Source: Candidatus Pantoea floridensis (lineage in GTDB: Bacteria; Pseudomonadota; Gammaproteobacteria; Enterobacterales; Enterobacteriaceae). Taken from it: 64,000 bases of DNA. Location of the stretch: positions 744,001-808,000 of the forward strand of contig NZ_OCMY01000001.1 in the NCBI RefSeq assembly GCF_900215435.1. The letters are read 5' to 3'. This document shows, in pieces, positions 26,398-35,043 of the stretch. The notes below the pieces were generated by a model. It did no database searches. It saw only the letters and a program-made list of their open reading frames with translations, and was not told where the DNA came from. Both the position numbers and the translations under genes were made by a program. The first letter of the stretch is position 1, and each line of letters starts with the position of its first letter.

Positions 26398-27458
26398 AGC
26401 CGGTTTGTGTATTAGGCAACGGTCAGTTAGGCCGCATGCTGCGCCAGGCGGGTGAACCGCTCGGCATCGCGGTGTATCCGGTGGGTTTGGATGCAGAACC
26501 GTCTGCGCTGCCGATCGCTGAAAGCGTAATTACTGCCGAGATCGAGCGCTGGCCGGAAACCGCGTTAACCCGCGAACTGGCTAGCCATCCTGCATTTGTG
26601 AATCGCGATATTTTCCCGCGTCTGGCCGATCGCCTGACGCAAAAACAGCTGCTGGATCAGTTAAACCTGGCCACCGCGCCGTGGCAGCTGCTGGCCGATA
26701 AAGCCGAGTGGCCTAAGGTGTTCAATACCCTTGGCGAACTGGCGATTGTCAAGCGTCGCACCGGCGGCTATGACGGTCGCGGCCAGTGGCGCTTGCGCGC
26801 CAATGAAACCGACGCGCTGCCGGATGAGTGCTACGGTGAATGCATCGTTGAGCAAGGCATTAACTTCAGCGGCGAAGTGTCGCTGGTGGGCGCGCGTGGA
26901 CACGATGGCAGCACGGTGTTTTATCCGCTGACGCATAACCTGCATCAGGACGGCATTCTGCGCACCAGCGTGGCCTTCCCGCAGGCCGATGCCGCACAGC
27001 AACAGCAAGCGGAAACGATGCTCAGCGCCATTATGCATGAGCTGAATTACGTCGGTGTGATGGCGATGGAGTGCTTCATTACGCCAGCAGGATTACTGAT
27101 TAATGAGCTCGCTCCGCGCGTGCACAACAGCGGCCACTGGACGCAGAACGGCGCGTCAATCAGCCAGTTCGAGCTGCACCTGCGTGCGGTGCTCGGTTTG
27201 CCGCTGCCGCAGCCGGTGGTGTTTGCGCCGTCGGTGATGGTCAATCTGATTGGTACCGATGTGAATCTGGCGTGGCTGCAACAGCCGCTGGTGCATTTGC
27301 ATTGGTACGATAAAGAAGTGCGCGCCGGTCGTAAGGTGGGACATCTGAATCTGACCGATAGCGATCGCCCGCGTTTAGCCTTAGCGCTGAATGCACTGGT
27401 GCCGCTGCTGCCGGAAGAGTATGCCAGCGGGATTGCCTGGGCAGTGGAGAAGCTCTAA
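26394..27458 (+). CDS. purK: N5-carboxyaminoimidazole ribonucleotide synthetase
   Basis: PurK (354 residues) is an ATP-grasp enzyme that makes N5-CAIR from AIR, bicarbonate and ATP; PurE then uses the product. Motifs are [20 protein letters not shown] at the N terminus, [13 protein letters not shown] for nucleotide binding, and [28 protein letters not shown] for the metal-binding part. It overlaps purE by ATGA. It is followed by an intergenic segment full of repeats. Confidence 0.98.
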   Translation: MKPVCVLGNGQLGRMLRQAGEPLGIAVYPVGLDAEPSALPIAESVITAEIERWPETALTRELASHPAFVNRDIFPRLADRLTQKQLLDQLNLATAPWQLLADKAEWPKVFNTLGELAIVKRRTGGYDGRGQWRLRANETDALPDECYGECIVEQGINFSGEVSLVGARGHDGSTVFYPLTHNLHQDGILRTSVAFPQADAAQQQQAETMLSAIMHELNYVGVMAMECFITPAGLLINELAPRVHNSGHWTQNGASISQFELHLRAVLGLPLPQPVVFAPSVMVNLIGTDVNLAWLQQPLVHLHWYDKEVRAGRKVGHLNLTDSDRPRLALALNALVPLLPEEYASGIAWAVEKL

Positions 27459-27489
27459 GTCACCAGGTCGCCATGAATGGCGTATTGCC

Positions 27490-27611
27490 GATCAGTTAAG
27501 CGCCGTAGCAAATCACCGCACCTTCCGTAGCGGCGCGATTTATCGCGCAATGAATTGCGCCGCTACAATGTGTGCTCTCGGTGACTAAGGTTCTTCATAT
27601 CTTAACTGACC
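27490..27611. repeat. Type-B palindromic repeat module (copy 2), with adjoining type-A fragments
   Basis: The core 27527-27566 repeats the 40-nt hairpin at 24283 with a single visible base change (AATGAATT for AATAAATT). Ends are GATCAGTTAAG and CTTAACTGACC. Type-A fragments abut on both sides (GGTCGCCATGAATGGCG at 27469, CCATGAATGGCGACC from 27622). Confidence 0.85.
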
Positions 27612-27688
27612 AGCATTACGCCATGAATGGCGACCCTACCTGCTTCGGGAGCATTTTTCAGGGTCTGCATTCAAGCTGCCCCTCCGCA

Positions 27689-30106
27689 TTAAGCCGCCTC
27701 AAACCGCCTGAACAGCGCCTTCCCTTGCAGCAATCTTACGCCCAGCCAACCGCCGCACAGCGATAACAGCAGCGCACCACCGATCGGCAACACGATCCAT
27801 AGCGTCCAGTCTGGCTGCCAGGGGAAATCAAAGATCTTGCGCTGCAATCCCCACAGCGCCGCTTCCGCCCCCAACGCCGCCGCAATGCCCGACACCACGC
27901 CAAGCAATGCAAACTCGCACCACAGCGTCCCGCGCAGCAGTCGTTTGCTGGCACCCAGCGTGCGATACACCACCAGCTCCTGGCGCCGCTGACGCATGCC
28001 CACCTGAATCTGCGCCAGCAGCAGAAGTACGCCGCACACCGTCACCAGCACCACCATCACTTCCAGCGCCTGGCTCACCTGCGTCAGCACCTGGCCTATT
28101 TGGCGCAGCATGCTGCCAATATCCAGCAGGCTCAGCGTAGGAAACGCCCGATTAAGCTGGGCCAGCAGCGCCGGATTGTTATCCATGCGGAAGCTGGTCA
28201 GCCATGTTTGCGGCTGTTGATCAAGTGCGCCCGGCGGGAAGATGAAGAAGAAATTCGGGCGCAGACTTTCCCAATCAACCTTACGCAAGCTGGTAATTTT
28301 GGCGCTGAACTGCTGAGTATCGCCACTGAAGGTCAAGGTATCGCCGAGCTTCACGCCAAGACGATCCGCCAGCTCGACTTCCATTGAGACTTCACCGGCT
28401 TTTGGCGGCCAGCTGCCGGAAATCAGCGGATTGTGATCCGGACGATCGGCTTGCCACGTCAGATTGAGCTCGCGATTGAGCGCGTTATCCAGCTTCGGAT
28501 CCGCCTCTTGGCCGTTCAACTCGGTCAGGCGCGCGCGAACAATCGGATAGAAGGTTTCAGGTTTAATGTGATGCCCATTCAGAAAATCGCGAACCTGCGG
28601 CACCTGCTCTTGGGTGATATTCAGCAGGAAATAGTTCGGACTATCCGCGGGGAGCTGCTGTTGCCAGCGACCGAGCAGATCGCCGCGCATCACCAGCAGC
28701 AGCGCCAGCAGCATAAACGACAGCGAAAACGCCGCCAGCTGGCTGAGCGTCATTGCCGGTTGCCGCAGCAGGCGGTTTATCGCCAGGCGCAGCGCCAGAT
28801 TGCGTACCACCAGCTTCCGCAGCAGCAGCAGCGTGCCCCAGCCGAGCAACGCCAGCAATAGCGCCAGCATCACCACGCCCGCCAGCAGCGCCCATAGCAT
28901 TTTGCTCCCGCCCATGAGTAGCGCCAGCAGCCCCATGACGATCAGCGCCATGGCGGGCAGATAAAAGCGCAACGGCCACACATTTGCCACCGCATCGCGA
29001 CGCAATACGCGCAGGGGCTGAGTAGCCATCAGCAGACGATAAGGACGCGAACCGACCAACAGCGAGATAACGAACATCGCGTCAATTGCCCACAGCCACG
29101 GCCAGAAACTGGCGGCCGGCAGCGCGGCGGGCAGCACCGGTTTCAGCATTAACAGCAGGATGACTTCAATGCCCTGCCCCAGCGCGCTGCCGACGATGGC
29201 GGCCAGCAACAGCACCGCCAGCCATTGTCCGATGATTAATCGCTGCAGCGCTTTACGCGTCGCGCCCAGCGTTTTCAGCACCGCCACCAAATCGTAGCGG
29301 CTGCGGCAGTAATGGCTCATCGCCACCGCCACCGCAGCAATCGCCAGCATTAACGTTAGCAGCGCAGAGAGCAGTAAAAATTGCTGCGCACGCTGCATCG
29401 ATCGCCCTAGCGCATCTTCCGAATTCTCGACGCTGACCCAGCGCTGATCGGCGTTTAGCTGTGGTTCGATCCACCGGTCATAGCGTGCCAGCGGTGCCGG
29501 TTCACCCGAGAACTTATAGCGCCAGCTCAGGCGGCTGCCCGGCTGAATGGCCCCTGTTTTCTCTACGTCTGCCAGATTCATCAGCAAACGCGGCGCAGTC
29601 TGAAACGGATTGAAGCCGCCATCCGGCTCCTGGATCACTTCACCGGCAATGCGCAAGGTGGTGTCGCCGACGTCTACGCTGTCACCCACTTTCAAATTCA
29701 ATAACGCCAGCAAACGCGGCGCGGCCAGCACCGTTCCCGCTTGGGGGCGCAGCCCCGGTGGATCAGTTTGCAACGTGCCAAACATCGGATAGGCATCGTC
29801 AACGGCTTTAACGTCCGCCAGCTGCGGCGTTTCTTGCGCGAAGGTCATGGTCATAAAGCTCAGCTGGCGGCTGACAGACAAACCTTCGTCACGCGCTTTA
29901 CTCAGCCATGCTTGCGGCGCGGGTGCGCTGCTGCGCAAGGTGCGATCGCCCGCCATAAAGTCACGGCTCTGCTGGCTCAACCCTTTTTCCATGCGATCGC
30001 TGATCGATCCCAGCGCCAGCACGCAGGCCACCGCCAGCGTGAGCGCCAGCCAGACTATCAGCAGCGACGGCGATCGCCACTCACGCCAGAACCAGCGCCA
30101 AATCAT
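27689..30106 (-). CDS. ybbP: ABC transporter permease YbbP
   Basis: YbbP (805 residues) is a large FtsX/LolC-type permease that works with the ATPase YbbA. It has an N-terminal span (residues about 15-37), a long periplasmic region, a block of spans in the middle (about residues 235-440), a second periplasmic region, and a last group of spans near the C terminus. The ATG at 30106 overlaps the ybbA stop (ATGA) and has GGAGG upstream; an in-frame start at 30118 lies inside ybbA. The transported substrate is not established; an outer-membrane or lipid-related role is proposed for the family. Confidence 0.94.
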   Translation of the reverse strand: MIWRWFWREWRSPSLLIVWLALTLAVACVLALGSISDRMEKGLSQQSRDFMAGDRTLRSSAPAPQAWLSKARDEGLSVSRQLSFMTMTFAQETPQLADVKAVDDAYPMFGTLQTDPPGLRPQAGTVLAAPRLLALLNLKVGDSVDVGDTTLRIAGEVIQEPDGGFNPFQTAPRLLMNLADVEKTGAIQPGSRLSWRYKFSGEPAPLARYDRWIEPQLNADQRWVSVENSEDALGRSMQRAQQFLLLSALLTLMLAIAAVAVAMSHYCRSRYDLVAVLKTLGATRKALQRLIIGQWLAVLLLAAIVGSALGQGIEVILLLMLKPVLPAALPAASFWPWLWAIDAMFVISLLVGSRPYRLLMATQPLRVLRRDAVANVWPLRFYLPAMALIVMGLLALLMGGSKMLWALLAGVVMLALLLALLGWGTLLLLRKLVVRNLALRLAINRLLRQPAMTLSQLAAFSLSFMLLALLLVMRGDLLGRWQQQLPADSPNYFLLNITQEQVPQVRDFLNGHHIKPETFYPIVRARLTELNGQEADPKLDNALNRELNLTWQADRPDHNPLISGSWPPKAGEVSMEVELADRLGVKLGDTLTFSGDTQQFSAKITSLRKVDWESLRPNFFFIFPPGALDQQPQTWLTSFRMDNNPALLAQLNRAFPTLSLLDIGSMLRQIGQVLTQVSQALEVMVVLVTVCGVLLLLAQIQVGMRQRRQELVVYRTLGASKRLLRGTLWCEFALLGVVSGIAAALGAEAALWGLQRKIFDFPWQPDWTLWIVLPIGGALLLSLCGGWLGVRLLQGKALFRRFEAA

Positions 30107-30789
30107 GCTTCCTCCCACAATTTGCCGTCACGCAGCCGTAAGCGGCGGTCGCAACGCGCCGCCAGTTGTTCATCGTGCGTCACCAGGATTAGCGTGGTCG
30201 CAAAATCGCGGTTGAGGGAGAACAGCAGATCGGCGATACGATCGCCGGTTTTGCGATCGAGGTTGCCGGTGGGTTCATCGGCAAACAGCAGACCGGGACG
30301 ACCGCTAAAGGCGCGCGCCAGCGCCACACGTTGCTGCTCGCCGCCAGAAAGTTGTGCGGGCAGATGGTGCAGACGATCTTTCAGCCCCAGCACGCTCAAA
30401 AGCTCCACGGCCTGGGTGCGGCTTTCACGATCGCTATCGCCACGCAGCAGCGCCGGCAGCTGAACATTTTCCAGCGCGTTGAGCGTCGGCACCAGCATAA
30501 AGGATTGAAAGACAAAGCCGACTTCACGCGCGCGCAGCGCCGCTCGCTGCTCTTCGTTCATGTTGTGTAGCGGCTGGCCCAGCAGGTGCACCTCGCCGCT
30601 GCTGCCATCGTCCAGGCCCGCCAGAATACCCAGCAGCGTGGATTTACCCGAGCCAGATTCGCCAATTAAGGCGATGGTCTCGGCTGGTTTGACAACCAGC
30701 TCAACTCCGGTAAGGATGGTCAGCTGATGCTCTCCCTGACCGACGGACTTAGTAAGATGATGAACTGCAACAATGTTTTCCGCTGGCAT
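30103..30789 (-). CDS. ybbA: ABC transporter ATP-binding protein YbbA
   Basis: YbbA (228 residues) is a LolD/MacB-type ATPase. It has Walker A GESGSGKSTLLGILAGLD, the Q-loop region FVFQSFMLVPTLNALENVQLP, the signature LSGGEQQRVALARAF, Walker B LLFADEPTGNLD and the switch VTHD. It pairs with YbbP (4 bp overlap). Its 5' end overlaps the 5' end of the divergent tesA by 33 bp, so promoters for each gene lie inside the other, as in E. coli. Confidence 0.97.
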   Translation of the reverse strand: MPAENIVAVHHLTKSVGQGEHQLTILTGVELVVKPAETIALIGESGSGKSTLLGILAGLDDGSSGEVHLLGQPLHNMNEEQRAALRAREVGFVFQSFMLVPTLNALENVQLPALLRGDSDRESRTQAVELLSVLGLKDRLHHLPAQLSGGEQQRVALARAFSGRPGLLFADEPTGNLDRKTGDRIADLLFSLNRDFATTLILVTHDEQLAARCDRRLRLRDGKLWEEA

Positions 30790-31383
30790 TATCCCTTCCT
30801 GTTGTTATTGCTTCTGCTGGTGTCGCGTATCGCTGCCGCCGATACCTTGCTGGTGTTGGGCGATAGCCTGAGCGCCGGGTATCGCATGTCGGCCACGGCG
30901 GCCTGGCCCAGCCTGCTGAATAAAACGTGGCAACAGCAGCCCAATGTGGTGAACGCCAGCATCAGCGGAGATACCGTAGGCCTTGGGCTGGCACGTTTGC
31001 CTGACCTATTAAAACAGCATCAACCGCGCTGGGTGTTAATCGAATTGGGCGGTAACGATGGCCTGCGCGGTTTCCCTCCGCAGAATATCGCTGCCGATCT
31101 GACCAAAGTGATCGACGAAGTGAAAGCCGCTAAGGCGCAGCCGCTGCTGATGCAGATTCGTCTACCTGCCAATTATGGACGTCGCTATACGGAGGCGTTC
31201 AGCGCGATTTATCCGCGCCTGGCACAGCAGTACAACATTCCTCTGGTGCCCTTCTTTATGGAGCAGGTCTACCTGAAGCCGGAGTGGATGCAGCAGGACG
31301 GCATTCACCCCAATCCGGATGCTCAGCCGTTTATCGCCAATCTGATGGCGACCGAACTGGCTCCGTTAGTAAAGCATGATTAA
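30757..31383 (+). CDS. tesA: Periplasmic acyl-CoA thioesterase I / lysophospholipase / protease I
   Basis: TesA (208 residues) is a GDSL/SGNH hydrolase exported to the periplasm. It has a signal peptide (MMNCNNVFRWHYPF, then LLLLLLLVSRIAAA). The catalytic Ser is in LVLGDSLSAGYRM, the Gly in NASISGDT, the Asn in ELGGNDGLRGF, and the Asp/His pair in DGIHPN. The start at ATG 30757 (MMN) matches E. coli TesA. The gene overlaps the divergent ybbA start. Confidence 0.97.
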   Translation: MMNCNNVFRWHYPFLLLLLLLVSRIAAADTLLVLGDSLSAGYRMSATAAWPSLLNKTWQQQPNVVNASISGDTVGLGLARLPDLLKQHQPRWVLIELGGNDGLRGFPPQNIAADLTKVIDEVKAAKAQPLLMQIRLPANYGRRYTEAFSAIYPRLAQQYNIPLVPFFMEQVYLKPEWMQQDGIHPNPDAQPFIANLMATELAPLVKHD

Positions 31384-31413
31384 TCCAGACGCGTGATTTT
31401 AACGGGTAAAAAA

Positions 31414-32187
31414 ATGCAAAGAACAATTCTCATCACCGGCTGCTCCAGCGGCATTGGCCTGGTTGCCGCGAATGATTTACTGGCGCGTGGCTATCGCGTG
31501 ATTGCCGCCTGTCGTCGCGCTGAAGATGTGGCACGCATGGAAGCGCTGGGATTTATTGGCGTGCAGCTGGATCTGGATGATGCCGCCAGCGTCGATGCTG
31601 CGGCCGATCGCGTGCTGGAACTGACCGATCATCGCCTGCATGCGCTGTTTAACAACGGCGGTTTTGGCCAGTATGGGCCGCTCAGCAGCGTATCACGTCA
31701 GCAGTTGGAAAAGCAGTTTTCCACCAACCTGTTTGGCACCCATCAACTGACCATGCGACTGCTGCCTGCACTGCAAGCCAGCGGCAACGGACGCATCGTC
31801 AATACCAGCTCGGTGCTGGGATTGATCTCCACGCCGGGACGCGGTGCCTATGCCGCCAGCAAATGGGCGCTGGAAGCCTGGAGCGATGCGCTCCGCCTCG
31901 AAGTGCGCGATGCCGGCGTGCGCGTCAGCCTGATTGAGCCGGGCCCGATCAGCACCCGCTTTACCGACAACGTGCATCAGGGCGAGCAAGACAAACCTGT
32001 GCGTAATCCCGGCATCGCCGCGCGCTTTACTCTGCCACCAGAAGCGATTTTGCCGAAACTGCGTCACGCATTAGAGAGCAAACATCCGCGCCTGCGTTAT
32101 CCGGTGACGCTGGTGGCTTGGGCAATGAGCCTGCTGAAACGGCTGTTGCCAGGTTGGATACTGGATCGCATTTTGCGCAGCAACTAA
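31414..32187 (+). CDS. ybbO: Short-chain dehydrogenase/reductase YbbO
   Basis: This protein of about 257 residues is a classical SDR. It has the nucleotide-binding [19 protein letters not shown], the catalytic [25 protein letters not shown] (Ser, Tyr and Lys visible) and [10 protein letters not shown]. The E. coli enzyme is described as an NADP-dependent aldehyde reductase. The start is uncertain: ATG 31414 (MQRTIL) is used, but a GTG at 31393 would add seven residues that also resemble the E. coli N terminus. It begins 30 bp after tesA. Confidence 0.95.
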   Translation: MQRTILITGCSSGIGLVAANDLLARGYRVIAACRRAEDVARMEALGFIGVQLDLDDAASVDAAADRVLELTDHRLHALFNNGGFGQYGPLSSVSRQQLEKQFSTNLFGTHQLTMRLLPALQASGNGRIVNTSSVLGLISTPGRGAYAASKWALEAWSDALRLEVRDAGVRVSLIEPGPISTRFTDNVHQGEQDKPVRNPGIAARFTLPPEAILPKLRHALESKHPRLRYPVTLVAWAMSLLKRLLPGWILDRILRSN

Positions 32188-32206
32188 GCTGCAACGCAGA
32201 ATCGAA

Positions 32207-32234
32207 CTTGAACACGGGCAGCTTGCCCCCATAT
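32207..32234 (+). promoter_or_regulatory. Predicted sigma-32 promoter of cnoX
   Basis: CTTGAAC, a 13-bp spacer, then CCCCATAT closely fits the heat-shock consensus (CTTGAAA, 13-15 bp, CCCCATNT). It lies 33 bp before the cnoX ATG. It predicts RpoH-dependent expression of this holdase. Confidence 0.78.
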
Positions 32235-32266
32235 CCTCAACACACTTTCTGCCAAGAGACGTACTC

Positions 32267-33121
32267 ATGTCACACGCTTTGATTATCGACATCAACGAAT
32301 CCAACCTGCAACAGACGTTAGAGCAGTCCATGCAGCTGCCGGTGCTGTTCTATTTCTGGTCCGAGCGCAGTCAGCACTGTCAGGAGTTGACGCCGGTGCT
32401 GGAACGTCTGGCGCAGGAGTATGCCGGACAGTTTATTTTGGCGAAGCTGGATTGCGATAAAGAGCAGATGGTGGCGTCGCAGTTTGGCCTGCGTTCCATT
32501 CCTACCGTCTACCTGTTCCAGAACGGTCAGCCGGTTGACGGCTTCCAGGGCCCGCAGCCGGAGGAAGCGATTCGCGCTCTGCTGCAAAAGGTCTTGCCGC
32601 GTGAAGAAGAAGTAAAAGCGCAGCAAGCCATGCAATTTATGCATGAAGGCAAACCGCTGGATGCGCTGCCGCTGCTGAAAGATGCCTGGCAGCTGAGCAA
32701 TCAAAACAGTGAAATTGGCTTCCTGCTGGCCGAAGTGCTGATCACCCTGAACCGCAGCGATGAAGCGGAAACGGTGTTGGATAAGGTGCCGCTGCAGGAT
32801 CAGGATACGCGTTATCAGAGCCTGGTTTCACAAATTGACCTGCTGAAGCAAGCCGCCGATACGCCTGAAATTCAGCTGTTGCAGGAGCAGCTGGCGAGCG
32901 ATCCCGCGAATGCTGAGCTGGCTGCTAAACTCTCCTTACAGCTGCATCAGGTTGGCCGCAACGAAGAAGCATTAGAACTGCTGTTTAGCTTCCTGAAGAG
33001 CGATCTCAGCGCCGGCGACGGCCAGGTGCGTAAAATGTTTCAGGAAATTTTAGCGGCGCTGGGCACCGGCGATACCCTCGCCACCCGCTATCGCCGACAG
33101 CTTTACTCGCTGCTGTACTGA
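32267..33121 (+). CDS. cnoX: Chaperedoxin CnoX (YbbN), thioredoxin-TPR holdase
   Basis: This 284-residue protein has a thioredoxin-like N domain with SQHC in place of the CxxC active site, as in E. coli CnoX, so it is not a normal oxidoreductase. TPR-like helices follow (about residues 115-284). The family protects proteins during bleach or heat stress and passes them to GroEL or DnaK. A sigma-32-type promoter precedes it. In E. coli fetAB separates it from qmcA; here the two are only 64 bp apart. Confidence 0.95.
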   Translation: MSHALIIDINESNLQQTLEQSMQLPVLFYFWSERSQHCQELTPVLERLAQEYAGQFILAKLDCDKEQMVASQFGLRSIPTVYLFQNGQPVDGFQGPQPEEAIRALLQKVLPREEEVKAQQAMQFMHEGKPLDALPLLKDAWQLSNQNSEIGFLLAEVLITLNRSDEAETVLDKVPLQDQDTRYQSLVSQIDLLKQAADTPEIQLLQEQLASDPANAELAAKLSLQLHQVGRNEEALELLFSFLKSDLSAGDGQVRKMFQEILAALGTGDTLATRYRRQLYSLLY

Positions 33122-33185
33122 TCGGTACCGCGCGTTAAACGGGCCGAAGCGACTCGGCCCGACAATCTGACAGCCAGGAGGTTAT

Positions 33186-34100
33186 ATGTTAACGGTGATT
33201 CCCGTCATTATTGTGCTCGCACTCGTCACCGTGTGGGCCGGAGTAAAAATTGTTCCACAGGGTTATCAGTGGACGGTAGAACGCTTTGGCCGTTACACCA
33301 AAACGCTGGCACCTGGCTTAAATCTTCTCATCCCGTTCATGGATCGTATTGGTCGCAAAATCAATATGATGGAACAAGTACTGGATATCCCCTCGCAGGA
33401 AATCATCTCTAAAGACAATGCCAACGTCACGATTGATGCCGTGTGCTTTATCCAGGTTGTCGATCCGGCACGCGCCGCCTATGAAGTCAGCAATCTTGAA
33501 CTGTCGATACTTAATCTGACGATGACAAATATCCGCACCGTGCTCGGCAGCATGGAGCTGGATGAGATGCTGTCACAGCGCGATAACATCAACACCCGCT
33601 TGCTGCATATCGTCGATGAAGCCACCAATCCCTGGGGTGTAAAAATCACCCGTATCGAAATCCGTGATGTGCGTCCGCCGCAGGAGCTGATTGCGGCAAT
33701 GAACGCGCAGATGAAAGCGGAACGAACTAAACGCGCCGACATTCTGGGCGCGGAAGGTGTACGTCAGGCCGCGATTCTGCGCGCCGAAGGTGACAAACAG
33801 TCGCAGATCCTTAAAGCAGAAGGTGAACGTACCTCGGCCTTCCTGCAAGCCGAAGCGCGTGAACGCCAGGCCGAAGCCGAAGCCAATGCTACGCGCATGG
33901 TGTCTGAAGCAATAGCCGCCGGGGACATTCAGGCTGTGAACTATTTTGTGGCGCAGAAATACACCGATGCCCTGCAAAAAATCGGGGAGGCTAACAATAG
34001 CAAAGTGGTGATGATGCCGCTTGATGCCAGTAGCTTGCTTGGCGCGATAGGCGGGATCAGTGAACTGCTGAAGGAGAGCCGTCAGGAGCGCAGACCATGA
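33186..34100 (+). CDS. qmcA: SPFH/band-7 membrane protein QmcA
   Basis: QmcA (304 residues) has one N-terminal membrane anchor ([19 protein letters not shown]), an SPFH domain ([54 protein letters not shown]) and an Ala/Glu-rich coiled coil (about residues 180-245). It is a stomatin-like inner-membrane scaffold, in E. coli linked genetically to FtsH/HtpX protein quality control. The ATG follows AGGAGG. It overlaps ybbJ by 4 bp. Confidence 0.96.
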   Translation: MLTVIPVIIVLALVTVWAGVKIVPQGYQWTVERFGRYTKTLAPGLNLLIPFMDRIGRKINMMEQVLDIPSQEIISKDNANVTIDAVCFIQVVDPARAAYEVSNLELSILNLTMTNIRTVLGSMELDEMLSQRDNINTRLLHIVDEATNPWGVKITRIEIRDVRPPQELIAAMNAQMKAERTKRADILGAEGVRQAAILRAEGDKQSQILKAEGERTSAFLQAEARERQAEAEANATRMVSEAIAAGDIQAVNYFVAQKYTDALQKIGEANNSKVVMMPLDASSLLGAIGGISELLKESRQERRP

Positions 34101-34558
34101 TCCTCATGGAGCTGATTGCGCACCCCCACTGGTTCTGGCTCACTCTGGGCGGCCTGCTGCTTGCCGCCGAAATGCTGGGCACCAGCGGTTACTTGCTGTG
34201 GAGCGGCTTAGCGGCGGTGGCCGTGGCGCTGATTGAATGGATTGTTCCCATCTCATGGACCAGCCAGGGAATTATGTTTGCGGTGATGACGCTGCTGAGC
34301 GTTTTTTTCTGGTACCGCTGGATGCGCTATCGTGAATCGTCACAGCAGCCCAATACGCTCAATCAGCGCGGCAGCCAATTAATGGGGATGCAGCTCACGC
34401 TGGATAACACCCTAAAAAATGGCCTTGGCCACGTGCGCATTGGTGACAGCAGCTGGCGCGTGCAGGCGGAGAGCGATCTGCCTGCCGGTACGCCGGTGAT
34501 TGTGACCGGCGTCGTCGGTATTACGCTAATCATTCAGCCGCGCTTTCCCTCGGCCTGA
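34097..34558 (+). CDS. ybbJ: NfeD-like inner-membrane protein YbbJ
   Basis: YbbJ (153 residues) has two to three membrane segments in its first 80 residues, then a small OB-fold domain ([43 protein letters not shown]). NfeD proteins pair with SPFH partners; it overlaps qmcA by ATGA. Its last 25 bp overlap the 3' end of the convergent cueR. Confidence 0.95.
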   Translation: MILMELIAHPHWFWLTLGGLLLAAEMLGTSGYLLWSGLAAVAVALIEWIVPISWTSQGIMFAVMTLLSVFFWYRWMRYRESSQQPNTLNQRGSQLMGMQLTLDNTLKNGLGHVRIGDSSWRVQAESDLPAGTPVIVTGVVGITLIIQPRFPSA

Positions 34559-34950
34559 TGGCAGCACCCTGCCAGATGATTGATAATCGGACACTCTGCG
34601 CCGTCATCGCCCGGACAGGCTTCTGCTAGCGCCAGCAACCGCGCGCGCATGGCATGTAACTCTTCAATATGCGCGGCAATCTCGGCGGCTTTCTGCAAGG
34701 TACGCGCTTTTACATCGGCGCTGTGACGTGCGGGATTGTTAAAAAGCGCCACCATTTCACGGCACTCTTCCAGCGTAAATCCTACCTGTCGCGCCTGACG
34801 CAGCAGGTTGAGCTCATCAATATGATGCGCAGCGTAATGGCGATAACCATTGTCACTGCGCGCTGGCGGCGTCACCACGCCTTTCTCTTCGTAAAAGCGA
34901 ATCGCTTTGCTGGTGAGCCCGGTTTTTTTTGCCACATCGCTGATGTTCAT
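34534..34950 (-). CDS. cueR: Copper-responsive MerR-family activator CueR
   Basis: CueR (138 residues) senses Cu(I) and activates copA by untwisting its promoter. The MerR helix-turn-helix ([24 protein letters not shown]) is followed by a dimerisation helix and a C-terminal metal loop with the two Cys of [11 protein letters not shown], then GCCHQ. The ATG at 34950 follows AGAGG; the in-frame GTG at 34956 is part of that site. It is divergent from copA and shares the promoter region with it. Confidence 0.97.
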   Translation of the reverse strand: MNISDVAKKTGLTSKAIRFYEEKGVVTPPARSDNGYRHYAAHHIDELNLLRQARQVGFTLEECREMVALFNNPARHSADVKARTLQKAAEIAAHIEELHAMRARLLALAEACPGDDGAECPIINHLAGCCHQAEGKRG

Positions 34951-34959
34951 ATTCACCTC

Positions 34960-34990
34960 TTGACCTTCCCCTGAATGGAAGGTTTAGGCT
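34960..34990 (+). promoter_or_regulatory. CueR-controlled copA promoter
   Basis: A -35 TTGACC (34960-34965) and -10 TAGGCT (34985-34990) are separated by 19 bp, the long spacer of MerR-type promoters. Inside lies the CueR dyad ACCTTCC / GGAAGGT (34963-34983), almost the same as at E. coli copA. Confidence 0.93.
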
Positions 34991-35043
34991 CTATATCTAA
35001 TGCAAATTTTGCATGCAGTCAAAACCAACATGAGGAATAAACC

